Shown here: in pieces, positions 22,840 through 35,303 of the stretch | Position numbering within the stretch: the first letter of the stretch is position 1 | Layout of the letters: every line of letters starts with the position of its first letter | DNA from: Folioceros fuciformis | Taxonomy: Eukaryota > Anthocerotophyta > Anthocerotopsida > Anthocerotales | Assembly: GCA_049999805.1 (NCBI GenBank) | Contig: JBNGIO010006037.1 | Span: forward strand, 1 to 64,000 | DNA length: 64,000 bases | Reading direction: 5' to 3' | Program-made: the position numbers and the translations under genes | The notes under the pieces: model-generated | The model's input: only the letters and a program-made list of their open reading frames with translations | Told to the model about the DNA's origin: nothing | Databases searched by the model: none

Positions 22840-23856
22840 TATGTACATACGTATGGAGTGGTCAGCCATCACCACGGCTCCGTCATGAGCCTATTTCATA
22901 TTTGTGAGAAAACATTAACAAAAAAGAAAACCATATCCCAAGTACATACACATGCATACGGACGTCACGTCCCTCCAATAGCCTGTCCGTTGCGCGGATC
23001 TGGGGGCCCGGATGCAAGGCTCGAAACTTCTGCAGAAGCAGCGCCCTCCAGTTCAAATCAATGCATTCGAATTTGTGAGGGTCAGAAAGGTGGGTTAAAA
23101 ACATGTAGTATTCGGCCTAGGTCATAACTCTTATGCTTTTTCAATACTAAATATATTGATATTGCTGTGGCCACTCCGACAGCGCCAGCTACCGCGGTCG
23201 CTGGACTTGTGGTGCTCAATCCGGGCCGACCTCGGGTCCGTCATCGCCCGGGCGCCAGTGTCCACTTGGGACCGCGGCTCTGCGCAGCTCGTCATGTGTT
23301 TTTGAGTTGTGCTGGGTCCGTTCCGTGCTGCTACTGTGGTTCCAGGCGGCGCCCTGCCCTGTGAGTGTGCGTGGTTTGGTGTGAGTCAGTCAGGATTTGG
23401 GAGCGTGTGCACGGGATGTGGCACAGCCTGGTGCTCAGCTGCAGAGGAATTGGAGGACGGAGGTCATTGGAGTGCGGATTTCGGGAGTACCTGCGGAGTG
23501 GATTGTCGGATCGGTCGGCTGTGTGGCGGGAGGGATTCGCACTGTCCGCTGGGGATGGGTTGGAGGAGTGGCCGCTGCGGTGTGCTCGCGTGCTGCGACA
23601 ATGAGATGTAGTCCGGTTAGGTGGCAGGGGTGAGTGAATTTGTGGCTGTGCAGCCGGGTTGAGAGGTGGCCTTGGTGGTTACTGTTTTGGATTGTGACGG
23701 ACAGAGTTTCGTAGGAGGAGGAATAAAGTGGATCCGTGCCTGAATCCTTCTGGCCAAGGTGGTGTTGTTGGCGGGGTTTCTGCGGCAGGGAGTGAGAGGT
23801 GCGGATGACAAATTGTTGGCAGCCAAGGCTTGACTAGAGAACCTTTGAGGGAAGTC
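22840..23856. other. Upstream region of the sterol glucosyltransferase
   Basis: About 1 kb before the UGT80 start. It is AT-richer to about 23160, then GC-rich. The right part probably contains the 5' UTR, and a 5' intron is possible. No other gene was recognised. Confidence 0.4.
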
Positions 23857-26800
23857 ATGGACGACTCGCCTGCTTCCCTCGTTCCTGCGTCTCCGGCTCG
23901 GCGCTCTTCTTCTTCCAGCAGCTCTGCCGAGCTGGATGGGGATAGCACCACGTCTTCGCCGTCTTCCAGTTCTTCGGAGTCCACGTCCTCTACTTCATTG
24001 TCGTCGTCTTCTGCTTCTCGAAGTTCGAGCAGGGCGTCTAGCCGCCCTTCATCAGGCTTTTCGTCACCAGTCCATGTTGCTGCTGGTTCCTCCCCTCTTG
24101 TTACGGCTTCCTCTGGTGTGGACTCCGGGCCACCGAAGGTGACATCACAGCTCGCGGGAGATACTGTCACCGAGCTGGAAGATGTGCAGGGAGTGGCCGT
24201 TTCGCAAGAATCTGGGGCTGGAGTGGAAAAATTATCCGGGCTGGGTCGGAATGGACCCACACACGTTTCTCCAGTAGCTTTGGGTGAGCTGAAGAACGCG
24301 GTTGTTGCTGAAGACAACCATGTTGATGTATCACAGAGTGCTCACCCTGACGCTGGGAAAGAAGATCCTTTATCACCGTGGAGTGAGGGTCGCTCACATC
24401 ATGCTGATGGCAGGGCGGAAGCAGGGGACATCGTTGGGTGTGCTGTCGATCCCAGTGAGTCGAAGGTGGCTGAGGGAATCCGAGTGAAGCATCCTGGACA
24501 GATGAGCGTAGATGTGGAGGGGCTGTCCAATCATAGTCAGTTGTCCAGGCTGCCTGAAACACAGACGGGGGTGGACGATGGGCACATTTTGGGAACTGTG
24601 TCGAACGAAAGACTCACAGGGGACAATGTGCTCGCTGTTGCCACTACCCCTGCCCTCGTCGGACACACAGATTCTCAAGATAGGCATGCCAACGACCTGG
24701 ACTCTATCAAAGTCGGCCCTCAGTCACCTGAGAACAGAGTTGAAGAACTTGATCTCTCTGCTGTGTCTGTTGAGTATTCCAACTATCAGGGTCAAGAAGA
24801 AGACTCAGTTTCGATTTGGAAGAATCTCTCCACCCACGAGAAGGGCTCAAACGCAGCCCTGAGTCCAGCATTGGATGGAGATTCTCCGGTGCACAGTCAG
24901 AATGACGGTCAATCCTCTCCTCACCCAGGTCCGTTCATCCTTGAGAAGTAGTAACATCGTAGGCGGGGGTTGGGAAATTAGGATGTAGTCTGTGCTACAT
25001 CCTGCTCTGCAAAAATTTGTCTGTGCAAGAACGCCTTCTGCGTTCACCTTCTGCCTGTCCTGTGGCTTGGATCATTTCAGCCTGGTGCATTTTTGCAGAA
25101 CGAGAAGTTCTCCGAACGCAGTCTATGCCAGCCTCCTCATTATCTCACCGGTATGCCGAAGACCTGGAAAGGTTTAGATCTAAGACGGGAAGGGAAGGCC
25201 ATGAGAGTAGCCCGCATGAGTCCTCCTCAAGGTCATTTGAGAAGGGCGATGTACGGCGAAAAGTTGCAGAAAAAATCAGTGAGCGGAAGAAGGTCCATTC
25301 ATTGCCCATCGTTTGGCACTGACTGGTAGACTTTTGTGATCTTCTGATTGAACTTTTTTGGTTTGTCTGCAACAGAAGAAAATCTTGAAACATCTAGCCA
25401 CAGTGAAGATTGACGGAACTGTGGAGCTTGATGTGGCGAGCAGTACCCGCTTCGCAGATCAACTTTTCGGCTCTTATGATCGGAGGGAAGAAATATCTCT
25501 AAACGGACACCCAGTGGACTGTGACAAGGTCATCCGGCGCTTGCAGATAGTTATGTTGATAGTAGGTACAAGGGGTGATGTCCAGCCTTTTGTTGCCATT
25601 GGCAAGCATCTACAGGTAGGAGCAACGCACTGGGCTTGTTGGTTTGACTAGAGGACATGACCTCCTGGATGTTGTTAGTCATGAAGAGAATGGGTGCCAG
25701 GATGTTTGTATACTTTAAGGTATGAAATTGACCGTCCAGGTCATGTCTTTTCACAGGAGTATGGACATCGAGTGAGACTTGCTTCACATGCAAACTATCG
25801 ACAGTTTGTCACGTCATCTGGTCTTGAGTTTTACCCTCTAGGAGGCGACCCGAAAGTTCTCGCTGGATGTACGTTTCCATGTCCCTGTTGTGGCTAGAGA
25901 ATGTCGAGTCGCATGTGCTGAATTGTTTGTATGGTCGTCCCAGTGGGATTGGTTTTAGTTGGTTACTGTCTGGTTCTCTTTTGCTTTGGAAAATTGAGCA
26001 CAGTTGTCGGCTCATCCAGATATGGTGAAGAACAAGGGATTTCTACCTTCAAGTACATCGGAGATAAGTATTCAAAGGAGACAGATGAAGCAAATCTGTT
26101 ACTCGTTGCTTCCTGCATGTACCGAGACAGATGGTCCCAATGGCACCCCTTTTCGAGCTGAAGCCATTATAGCAAACCCTCCTGCCTATGGTGAGCCTGA
26201 AACAGTGTCCTTCGTTTGCTCCTTGGTCAACTCTTCATTTTGGCTGCTGGTTTTTAGCTTCAGAAGCTGATGAGCAAAATCGGGTTCATTGCAGGTCATG
26301 TGCACGTAGCTGAAGCTCTGAAGATTCCGATTCACATTTTTTTCACCATGCCTTGGACGTGAGTATCTCGCCATTTTCTGATGGACGTGTGGCTTTATCT
26401 GTTCAGGTTTTTCTGGGGCCGCAGTTGAGGGAAGCTACGTTTTCATGCAGCCTGAACTTAAGTCCTGTCACCCGTGCTTCGTCTTCCTCCTCTTTTTCAC
26501 CACTCCCTGAACGTCAGTATTAAACGTCCTTTTGGTTCGGCAATTCTCTCACACAACATAGAAGTCTCTGTATCAGGTTGATGAAATATGACGCCTCTGC
26601 GTACCTCTGATTAACCTGCGGACCAGCAGCTCAATTCTCTTATCCTTCACTCCCTTTTGATGAGGAGCTTTGGTTGTGCAAGAACCCAACNNNNNNNNNN
26701 NNNNNNNNNNNNNNNNNNNNNNNNNNNNNNNNNNNNNNNNNNNNNNNNNNNNNNNNNNNNNNNNNNNNNNNNNNNNNNNNNNNNNNNNNNGGCTGAAATG

Positions 26801-28671
26801 CTAAGTTTCTTCTAAATTGTTTGGTTGGCTGCAATGCCAAGTTTCTTCTGACGACTTGTTCGGTTGACTGCGATGCTAAGTTTCTTCCGACCACTGTTTC
26901 ATCTGCAGACCAACATCCCAGTTTCCACATCCACTTGCACGAGTTAGTGTTCGATCACCAGCTGCTTATCGTGTAAGTGTGTACCCTGGGTCAGTTTTGC
27001 CATAGCTTTTCTGGCAGTCTAATTTGGATGTGAGCTGAACCTACCGTGACTACCTGCGACATACGATGCGGGCCATGTTTATGTAACGGTGGGCCAAAGG
27101 TCGAGGTTGGTTTGAGTTCCATCTCTTTCCATGTGCAGCTCTCATATCAAGTTGTGGACATGCTTATATGGTGGGGCATAAGGAGCATCATAAACAATTT
27201 TCGGAGGAAAAAATTGAAACTCAAACCCATTACTTACCTCAGTGGGTCGCAAGGTTCAATTACAAATTTACCAACTGGGTACATCTGGAGTCCTCATCTT
27301 GTTCCAAAACCAAGAGGTCTGTTCTTACACTTTCAGTTTTTTAACCAGTTGTTGAGAGTTAGCGTGGTTGATAGCTGTTGGGAGATGGTAGTTGATTTTG
27401 GAGAATTGATTGTAGTTTAGTGGACCGCAGATTGGGGGTCCCGAATCGATGTGGTCGGGTTTTGCTTCTTGAATCAGGCTAGTGATTATAAGCCTCCTGA
27501 TGATCTTGTGAAGTGGCTGATGGCTGGAGATCCACCTGTATATATCGGGTTTGGGAGTTTGGTGAGTTCATCGCTTGGAATGTCTTCTCTCTTAGGCTTC
27601 CGATTCTCAAGGATCTTCCGATTCCGCAGTCCATGAACAGAGCAGCACATTCTCACTGGCGTTGTATTACATGGCACTACCTGATTTTGACTGTTGTGGT
27701 TCTTTCCTTCTGAAGCCTGTGCAAGATCCAGATGGAATGACGAATATCGTCGTTAAGGCCTTGGAGAAGACCCAGCAAAGGGGACTAATTGATAAGGGCT
27801 GGGGTGGAATGGGTGCCAAATGTAAGTTATGGCATTCCTCCCTTTTTGCAGAAAAATTTTCACCGCAGGCACTTTCGGGAAGTCACTTTTGACAAAGATG
27901 TTGTGTTGTGGTGTGCAGTGGGCTCCAACCCCCCGGAATGTGTCTACCTCATTGAAAACATTCCCCATGACTGGCTGTTCCCCCGTTGTGCTGCAGTGGT
28001 ATTTATCTAGTTGTGTGATGCACGCGATTGTTTGTCCACATACCAGCTGCTGAGCAGCTGCCCGGCTAATCCAATTGGGTCATATCCACTGTCCAGATCC
28101 ACCATGGCGGAGCGGGGACGACTGCGGCTGGCTTACGAGCTGCGGTGAGACTTTAGCCTCCTGCCCGCTTATTTCTTAGCTGCTGGCGATTGTAAATACT
28201 TGTTCCACTAAAATGTATGGTACCTCCCTCGCAGTGTCCGACAACCATTGTTCCCTTTTTCGGGGACCAACCGTTTTGGGGTGAACGAGTGCATGAGAAG
28301 GGAGTGGGACCTATGCCTATCTCCGGTGGGCATTTCACTCTTGACAAGGTTGTGAAGGCCATTGAATTCATGATGCAACCTGTGGTACGTTCTATAATAA
28401 TTCTCATGTGGCTCCGACGTATGAGCTAGTTAAGACCTTGGACTCATAGCCTTATTCCCATCATTGGCAGGTTAAGGAGCGAGCGGTTGAATTGTCAAAG
28501 AATATGGAAAACGAAGAGGGTGTCCACGGGGCCGTGCAAGCCTTTCATAAGCACTTGCCAGACATGAACGAGCCACCAGTACCGGTTAAACTGCCGCGTA
28601 GTTTCTCTGGAAAGCTAGCTGATGCATTCAGTCAGGTGGCTACTTGCTGTAGCTCTTCGAGTAACAGGTAG
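23857..28671 (+). CDS. UGT80: Sterol 3-beta-glucosyltransferase (UGT80 family)
   Basis: Exons: 23857-24928, 25099-25292, 25376-25615, 25757-25868, 26020-26190, 26295-26358, 26909-26972, 27139-27316, 27431-27561, 27716-27821, 27919-27998, 28097-28144, 28235-28384, 28471-28671, giving about 936 residues. The enzyme transfers glucose from UDP-glucose to membrane sterols. Motifs in order: MLIVGTRGDVQPFVA (GT28-like N-lobe), HRVRLASHANY, LEFYPLGGDPKVLAG, ANPPAYGHVHVAEAL, FFTMPWTPTSQFPHPL, IYIGFGSL-like YIGFGSL, then the UDP-binding HHGGAGTTAAGL and PFFGDQPFWGERV. The first 357 residues are one Ser/Asp-rich low-complexity exon, longer than in typical plant enzymes. A 100-N gap lies inside intron 6 and does not touch coding sequence. 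Start: the first ATG after the in-frame stop. Confidence 0.93.
26691..26790. other. Assembly gap (100 N) in a UGT80 intron
   Basis: Exactly 100 N, the usual placeholder for a gap of unknown size. It lies in the intron between exons 26295-26358 and 26909-26972 and abuts a short tandem repeat on its right side. Confidence 0.99.
26791..26898 (+). repeat. Short tandem repeat (3 visible units of about 36-39 bp)
   Basis: Three units begin at about 26791, 26828 and 26867, each containing the core GGCTG.AATGC.AAGTTTCTTC followed by a TTGTTCGGTTG-like tail. The array touches the N gap, so more units may be collapsed or missing there. Confidence 0.8.
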
Positions 28672-28992
28672 GAATAGTCATCGGGTTTAGTGAGAATGTG
28701 CAAGGGCAATGTTTTCGTGTGTGTCAGCGGTTAACTGGATCCTTCACATTTGAGTCGTGACATGGAATTTGGTGAATACAGAGGCATATTGCCCGTTTCA
28801 CTATGATGAAGGCGGAATATGTGAACATGTACAGTGAAGTGTAAAATGAAGTATTTATGTAGTTACACAACAGGACACATTGCGCAACGGGTTTTAATCA
28901 TCCATCCATATTATTATCAGCAATGCCTGAGTTTATGACTATACAGGTGGATCTGCTCTATCATTTTCTTTCACACTTGAAAAGTACGAGCC
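28672..28992. other. Convergent 3' intergenic region
   Basis: 321 bp between the stops of UGT80 (+) and peroxiredoxin (-), presumably overlapping 3' UTRs. It is AT-rich. Nothing else is seen. Confidence 0.4.
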
Positions 28993-29981
28993 TTAATTTG
29001 ACAACTTCGTGGTTCGCAAGTAACCCTTTCCAGACGGCAAGTTCTCGGTTTTATAACCCTGTGGAAACTGTGTTTTGACATCGTCGTTGTTGACCGCAGG
29101 CGAGATTACCACATCATCCCCCTTCTTCCAATCTGCCGGCGTCGCTATTTTGTGCTTGGCAGCGAGCTGCAAGGAGTCCAGAACTCGAAGGACTTCGTTG
29201 AAGTCGCGTCCAGTTGTCCCAGGGTAAAGGAAACTCAGCTTCAGCTGTCAACCGAGCAGACAAGTTACGATGGAATGTTGTCAGTCTACGGATTTGTTGT
29301 ACATTGGGTGTTGTAAAATCATATCGGGCGCGCAAAGGACAGGGAAAGAGACCTTTTTGTCAGGTCCCACGATATGCAGAGCGCGAGAAGCGAGGGGCTT
29401 TCCACTTGGATCTGTAACGTCCTTGTCCAACATGTTCAGTGTTCCGGTTACCTTACGATCTGGATCTGCCAAGATGGGATAATTTATCTTCGTCTTCTGC
29501 AAAGGATTGTCAGACGACATGAGAGGCAAGAGTGGGGTCATGGCATATGTGGCATGGAGAAGGAAGCAGTCCTACGACTCACAGAGTAGGCTTCGATATC
29601 CTTGATCCAGCCGACGTGGTCCTCGACACTGTCGGTGGACAGGCCAAGCAGCTTAGCTCCTCGCTTCTTGAACTCCTCCTCATGTTGTGCAATCCTGCCT
29701 AGTTCAGTTGTGCACACTGGGGTGTAGTCGCCTGATGCATGAGAATGGTAGCAATGTCATCATGGTTCTGATTCGAGGCGTCGGAGGCATCCACTACAGC
29801 ATTCTGGAGCATTAGAAATTTACTCGGACGTCAAAAGCCAACACGAAATGTATGCAACGCTACCTGGATGGGAGAAAATGATGCTCCAGTCGTTCCCGAT
29901 CCATTCATGCAGTTTGATGCGGCCCTGCGTGGAATCAGCTTCGATGTTTGGAATCACATCGCCCAAAGACAAGCACGACAT
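28993..29981 (-). CDS. PER1: 1-Cys peroxiredoxin (Prx6 type)
   Basis: Exons in transcription order: 29981-29864, 29731-29583, 29496-29353, 29244-28993, giving 220 residues (plant 1-Cys Prx is about 216-220). The enzyme reduces peroxides through one peroxidatic cysteine, and plant members are nuclear/cytosolic and linked to desiccation tolerance. The active site PVCTTE places the Cys at residue 46, in the join of exons 1 and 2. Other family landmarks are HPG then [50 protein letters not shown] and the C-terminal LPSGKGYLR. No resolving Cys is evident, as expected for this subtype. The chosen Met (MSCLSLGD) matches the family start; an upstream in-frame extension of 29 codons is probably 5' UTR. 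Confidence 0.94.
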
Positions 29982-30566
29982 TTTGGCAGACTTCGACTCG
30001 GCGGGCGAGTGCGGAAACAGCGGTGGCAGTGTAACTGGAAGACGGAAGACTCCAGGAATTAGAAGCAAAGGGAAGATTGACTGCAGAATGATGGAAGGGA
30101 ACTAGTTTTGAGGACAGACGGCATGCGGAGTCTCAACTTGTTCCGAACGGCCTGCATGGCTGCTACGTAGCCTTCTAGTTGGCACTGCAAATCGTCTGGC
30201 GCGTGTCAGTTGGTCTCAGCTTGTATGCTCAAAGCTGCGAGCATGAACACATGCCTTTCTCACCTGCATTAGACCAGCATCCCACTTTACAAGGCCTGGT
30301 TGCGTTCAACGAGCAGCCCAACAATTAACCTCATGAATAGCTCTGAATCACTTGAATCGTTTTCGTGTTCTTACGGTACGCCAATAAATAGTGATAAAAA
30401 CAGCTCAAACCTAGGTTACAAAAATCGGCTTCCGCCGGTGTCTGAAGCCACGCGGAGGTTTCTCCATGAAGCGAGAGCGGCCTCCATAGGGTCGGGTACA
30501 CGGGCTTCAATTACCAAGTGGTAGAATTGTCATGCCCAAAACCTCTTGCAGAGATACTCGGTTGTC
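29982..30566. other. Spacer between peroxiredoxin and pyruvate kinase
   Basis: Probably the peroxiredoxin promoter/5' UTR on the left and the pyruvate kinase 3' UTR on the right. No gene or repeat was recognised. Confidence 0.4.
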
Positions 30567-32433
30567 CTAAATGTCCATGATCTTGATGACAGAAGCAACA
30601 CCAATACGATGCAGGGCCACCACCGAATCGCCATGCTTACAGAGACCCCTCTTCACAGCATACTTGATAGCATCGTCAAGAATCTCATCAGTCGTGTCCG
30701 AGTCAGTGGCTTTGGCAGATCCCTCCGCAAGCAGAGGGATCAACCCTCTACACACAAGGCTGTGACGAGCCGGCGACTCTTCGCTGCAGGACCACTCCAG
30801 GCTGTCTGTTGTCAGAACTGGGACAGCAACAGATAATATGGGTACCGACGGCCGGTACTTTGCCACCAGTTTTGCCGTGCTGCCACCCCGAGTTAACACC
30901 ACAATCAACGTAGCCCTGACTTTGTTGGCTGTTCTCACGGCAGATGAGGCCAAACTCTCCAGAGGGCTCATAGGCATGGGTGCTGCCTTCATAATCTCTT
31001 TGAAGATAAAAGCGTAGTCAAGAGAAGCCTCTGCCTCCTGACAAATGCGAGCCATCACCCTCACAGCTGTCTCCGGATACGCTCCTGCTGCTGTCTCTCC
31101 ACTGAGCATCACAGCGTCAGTTCCATCAAGCACAGCGTTACCCACATCCGTGGCTTCAGCCCGCGTTGGACGAGGAGATTTGATCATGGACTCCAGCATC
31201 TGAGTAGCTGTCACCACCGGCTTCCCTGCAGAGTTGCATTTGTATATCATCATCTTCTGCGCCAGGAAAATCTTCTCTGTAGGAATTTCCATTCCCAAAT
31301 CTCCTCGAGCGACCATGATTCCATCAGTTTCGCGCAGAATATCATCAAAATTGACCAATCCTTCTTGGTTTTCCACCTACGGAAAACAAACACCCAAAGA
31401 CAGCTCAGATTTCAGCACCAGCCAAGCGTCCTGGAGTGTACGACAATGCAACCATGAGACCTGCTGGCCAAGGAAAGGTATCTGTACCTTCGAGATGATC
31501 TGGATAGTCTTCGCGTGCTTGCCAAGCAATTGCCTAATCTTCACAATGTCCTCCCCCTTGCGTACGAAAGAGGCAGCAATAAAGTCAATCTTGTTGGGAA
31601 TACCCCAGATGGTGATATCATCAACATCCTTCTGGGTAACAGTTGGCAGGTCCACAATGATCCCAGGCAAATTCACATTCTTCCTCTCCCCCAGGACTGC
31701 GGTATTCTCACACCGAACTTTCACAACACCCTTGTCAGGGTGAGTAGATACGACAATCAAGGTAATGGTGCCGTCAGCACACAAAATCACGTTCCCTGGC
31801 TTCAAATCATTCGCCAACTTCTTGTAGCTCATGGCTATGGTGTTCTCATCACCAACAACGTCATAATCCGTTGTGATGGTGATCTCCTTGTCTCGTACAA
31901 GCTGCACGGGCTTCCCACCCTTCAACAACCCAGTTCGAATTTCTGGACCCTGGCACCCGACAATAGGAGCCACAATGAGAACTTCCCCACTCAAGAACAA
32001 TAAGACCACATTTCAAGATACAACCACCTAACAAAGGATCCGGCACAAAACTTCACACCCACGTTACCTAACAGCAGCACAAACAAAAGCACAAGCATCC
32101 CAAAAAAACCCTGCCGTCTCTGACACTCCCACCACTGCCCAGCAATGACCCAGAGACGCACACCTTGGTATCCAGCAACACCGCGCACATGACCTGAGTA
32201 GACGCCATGGCCTTCTTCAAATTGTCCAAAGTCTCCTGATGGTAATCGTAGGACCCGTGGGAGAAATTGAACCTCGCCACATTCATCCCAGCGCGCAGCA
32301 GGCCCTCCAGGACGGGCACCTCCCGCGACTTAGGGCCCAGGGTACAGATGATCTTGGTCTTGTTGAGGGGCACCGAGGTCGGCGCGACGTCATTGGACTT
32401 GTTGAGCAGCTCCTGTATGTTGATGGTGGCCAT
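30567..32433 (-). CDS. PK: Pyruvate kinase, cytosolic type
   Basis: Exons in transcription order: 32433-32164, 31949-31488, 31376-30567, giving 513 residues. It catalyses phosphoenolpyruvate + ADP to pyruvate + ATP, the last step of glycolysis. Visible blocks are KTKIICTLGPKSR, MNVARFNFSHGS, LLDTKGPEIRTG (across intron 1), the K/Mg-site region MVARGDLGMEIP, the signature around KPVVTATQMLESM, RAEATDVGNAVLDGTDAVMLSGETAAGAYP and a C-terminal domain with TRGGSTAKLVAKYRP. Length and the short N-terminus (MATINIQELL) fit the cytosolic rather than plastid form. The frame is open upstream of this Met to about 32631, so an N-terminal extension cannot be excluded. It is divergent from uL5c. Confidence 0.95.
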
Positions 32434-32982
32434 GGCGGCTGCGGCTGAACGCCTGTGCTTCAAGGAAACTCCCCGCGGTCCGCAGCCTGCCCTCGGCTCC
32501 TCCACAACCAGCCCCTTCTCGTATCCGGACAGCCCCTCCCCGTGCCAAAGCTTGATGGCAAGCTGGCCCTGCTCCAACGCAACGCAAGGCTGTTGCAGGA
32601 AACGACACCACGCCGAGGCCCGCTGATCCAAGCCCGAAAAGGTCGCAAAGTGTCCAAGCCGACACAGCGCTGTGAATTGGGAGACTGATGCGGCCCTTGT
32701 TCTGATTCCTCGGAATCTCCTCCCAGGACGTCCGCGTTTTTTCCATGTCTTTTCCCTTCTGCAAAAGAGTTTTCCATCAATCGTGTAAACAGAACCTCGC
32801 GCAGGGCAGGTAAACTACAATCTAACTCTAACTACAGGCGTACGTAAAGTACACATTATTTCGTAATTACCAGGATTAAAACTGCTTGTAAGTGACAGGG
32901 TGAGGAGCTAGTGACGACCGGCTTGATGAGGAAGGAGCATTATCCAGTCGTGTCTAGAGTTGTGCGCCGCGAGCTTCTGGCT
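32434..32982. promoter_or_regulatory. Divergent promoter region (pyruvate kinase / uL5c)
   Basis: 549 bp separate two head-to-head starts, so both 5' UTRs and core promoters must lie here or overlap. The right half is AT-richer. No clear motif was identified by eye. Confidence 0.35.
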
Positions 32983-33831
32983 ATGGCGGCGACCTCCTCC
33001 GCGTACCTCAGTCTGGGGAGCTGCGCGGCGGTGTGCATGCTGCCCCAGGCGCAGGTCTCGGGCGGGGGGGCCTGCTGCGGGGCCTTGGAAAGGCCGTTTC
33101 TAGGGCTCAGTCTGAGGTGCGGGAATGCGGGGATGCATACGGCGGCGGCTGGGGCGGTGGGGCTGAGAGTGCACGCCAATGCAGCGGCGGCGGTGGAGTT
33201 GGCGGAGTCGGATGGGTCCAAGGTTCAGCGGCTGAAGCTGGCTTATCTCACCAAGGTGGTGCCGGCGCTGAAGGAGGAGTTCAAGTACACCAACGACATG
33301 GAGGTGCCGAAGGTGAAGAAGGTGGTGGTGAACTGCGGCGTCGGGGAGGCGGCGCAGAATGCTAAGTCCTTGGAGTCTACGGTGCGGGATATCTCGCTCA
33401 TTACCGGGCAAAAGCCGATTGTGACCAGGGCGCGGAAGGCTATTGCCGGGTTCAAGCTCCGGAAGGGAGTGCCAGTGGGAGTGGTCCTTACGCTGCGCGG
33501 TGAGCTTATGTACTCATTTCTGGACAGGCTGCTGAACCTGGCCCTGCCCCGGACGCGGGATTTTCAGGGGGTGAATGCGTATGGCTTCGATGGCCGGGGG
33601 AACTACACGCTGGGAATGCCGGAGCAGAGCGTGTTCCCGGAGATCAAGTTCGAGAACATCGACAGGCAGAGAGGGATGGACATCTCCATCGTCACAACTG
33701 CCAAGACAGACCAGGAGAGCCAGAAATTGCTCAGCTTGTTAGGGATGCCTTACAAGGAAAACTCTGTCAAGGCCATCAGGTTGCGGAAGAAGGGTAAGCT
33801 GATCGGCAAGGGTGGGAAAAGGCGCAGATAG
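32983..33831 (+). CDS. RPL5: Plastid large-subunit ribosomal protein uL5c
   Basis: Intronless, 282 residues from the ATG at 32983 ([10 protein letters not shown]), which starts a Ser/Ala/Cys-rich transit-like segment of about 50-60 residues. The mature part carries uL5 landmarks: [67 protein letters not shown] and [11 protein letters not shown]. The tail is basic ([16 protein letters not shown]). Role: it binds 5S rRNA in the central protuberance of the chloroplast ribosome. In-frame upstream Met at 32926 would add 19 residues; the MAAT start looks more like a plastid presequence. Confidence 0.95.
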   Translation: MAATSSAYLSLGSCAAVCMLPQAQVSGGGACCGALERPFLGLSLRCGNAGMHTAAAGAVGLRVHANAAAAVELAESDGSKVQRLKLAYLTKVVPALKEEFKYTNDMEVPKVKKVVVNCGVGEAAQNAKSLESTVRDISLITGQKPIVTRARKAIAGFKLRKGVPVGVVLTLRGELMYSFLDRLLNLALPRTRDFQGVNAYGFDGRGNYTLGMPEQSVFPEIKFENIDRQRGMDISIVTTAKTDQESQKLLSLLGMPYKENSVKAIRLRKKGKLIGKGGKRRR

Positions 33832-34552
33832 ACGATGGCCTCCTTGTTTTTTTTGGAAGCTTTAGCCTTAGCCGGATTTCTGCTGCCAGCGTAAGCACAC
33901 TCTCTTTATCGTGGAGCTTCAAAGTGGCCACGTCTGAGCGCCTGTGAGGCAGAAGTTTCTGCTTGCACCAGCCCTTTTTGTACATGAGGCTCATTTGTCA
34001 TGTTTCCTGGCTAGATAATTCCATCTAGGTACACCTTCCCTCGCGACCGATTAGTAGTACATGCTTGGCTAGCTTGCACATTTCTCCTTCGCTATCCGGA
34101 CATTGGAAAGGTGTAGCCTGGAATCATACTGATCAAGTGGAAACAGCCTCCAGTCAGCAGAGACAACTTGACGGTTTTCAGTTAAGAGAGCCGGGAAGCA
34201 ACACATTCCCGAGTGGTGAACATCTACACGTAAGAGTTGTTTGCTACAGCATAGAGATCAGCAGTGTCGGGAATCCGGTGTACGGAACCTAAGTGATTAA
34301 CTAATACTGGACAACCCGATTCCAATCAGCGGGACGCCCGATCAAGCCTGCCAAGCTTGCAGATACATCGCGCAGGAAACCAGACAATGAAGCCTGGTTT
34401 CTTCACTTCTGCTATCACTGTCACGAAGGTGTGAGCTGCGCCAAGCCGTCCCTCGTTAAACAAAAAGGCAGACTGCAGCGCCACGTCGTCATCCGCATCG
34501 CGAAGAACTAGCCGATGCACACACGAGACGAGAGAAGGAGCCTAATCAGGCC
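33832..34552. other. Convergent intergenic region
   Basis: 721 bp between the 3' ends of uL5c (+) and bS21c (-). It probably contains both 3' UTRs. I see no gene, hairpin array or repeat. Confidence 0.4.
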
Positions 34553-35101
34553 TCAAAGATTTACATCTGCTCCCTCCTCAGCAAATCCCCAAAAGTCATT
34601 ATCATCGTCGGATTTGCCTTTGGCCCCAGGGCCCTTGGAACCCTCCTCTCCCTCCCGAGGAAGAAAGGTCCGGCGAGGCTTCTTCCTGCGGGCGGCCTGC
34701 TTCCGCTTCACAATATCCTGAGGCGTTTCAAAGAACCGGCGGCGGCGGCACTCCGGGATGACGCCTGCCAGCATCACAGCCTTCCTAAAGCGGCGCACAA
34801 CGCTGTCAGGCGCCTCATCCTCCCCGCAGAACACCTGCGCGTTGTAGGCTCCCTTGAACCACATGACGTTAGCGTGCTGTAACGCCGGGCAGCTCACGGC
34901 GGCGACAGCAGCCGCAGTGTCCGCCCCAGCGTCCGCGGTCCAGCTCAGTCCCGCCAGTGCAACGTTCTGTCTCGCCTGTGCCGCCAGCCCCAGCCGCACA
35001 TGGCTGCTCCCGGCGATTCCCGACGTCGAAGCTTCGGCGCTGCAGCGCGGCGACACGACAAGCCGGGAAGAGGAGGCCAGCACGCAGGTGGCGTTCGCCA
35101 T
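34553..35101 (-). CDS. RPS21: Plastid small-subunit ribosomal protein bS21c
   Basis: Intronless, 182 residues. The first 75-80 residues are Ala/Ser/Val-rich and form a plausible transit peptide. The S21 core follows: YNAQVFCGEDEAPDSVVRRFRKAV, then ECRRRRFFETPQDIVKRKQAARRKKPRR, the conserved basic helix. The tail is acidic (DDDNDFWGF). Role: 30S subunit component near the mRNA exit/anti-Shine-Dalgarno region of chloroplast ribosomes. The start is the only Met before the core. Confidence 0.93.
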   Translation of the reverse strand: MANATCVLASSSRLVVSPRCSAEASTSGIAGSSHVRLGLAAQARQNVALAGLSWTADAGADTAAAVAAVSCPALQHANVMWFKGAYNAQVFCGEDEAPDSVVRRFRKAVMLAGVIPECRRRRFFETPQDIVKRKQAARRKKPRRTFLPREGEEGSKGPGAKGKSDDDNDFWGFAEEGADVNL

Positions 35102-35303
35102 CGCTCTTGCCAGCTCTCTTCTCTTTCACACCCTTCGCTCCGCTGGATCAAGTCCATTTCGACGGGTACGGGAACCGTCCTCCAGAACGTTACGGACTCC
35201 TTCCTCCTACCAGCGGTCGTAAATCGTCCGAATGAAATAAGAAATACGTCTCAAGAAACACAAACCCCTAACAAACCTAAAAGTCGTCACTCTAAAACTC
35301 CAG

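Noticed and set aside
23679-24317. 212-codon minus-strand frame
   Set aside because: Antisense of the Ser/Asp-rich UGT80 exon; its acidic runs are the complement of serine codons.
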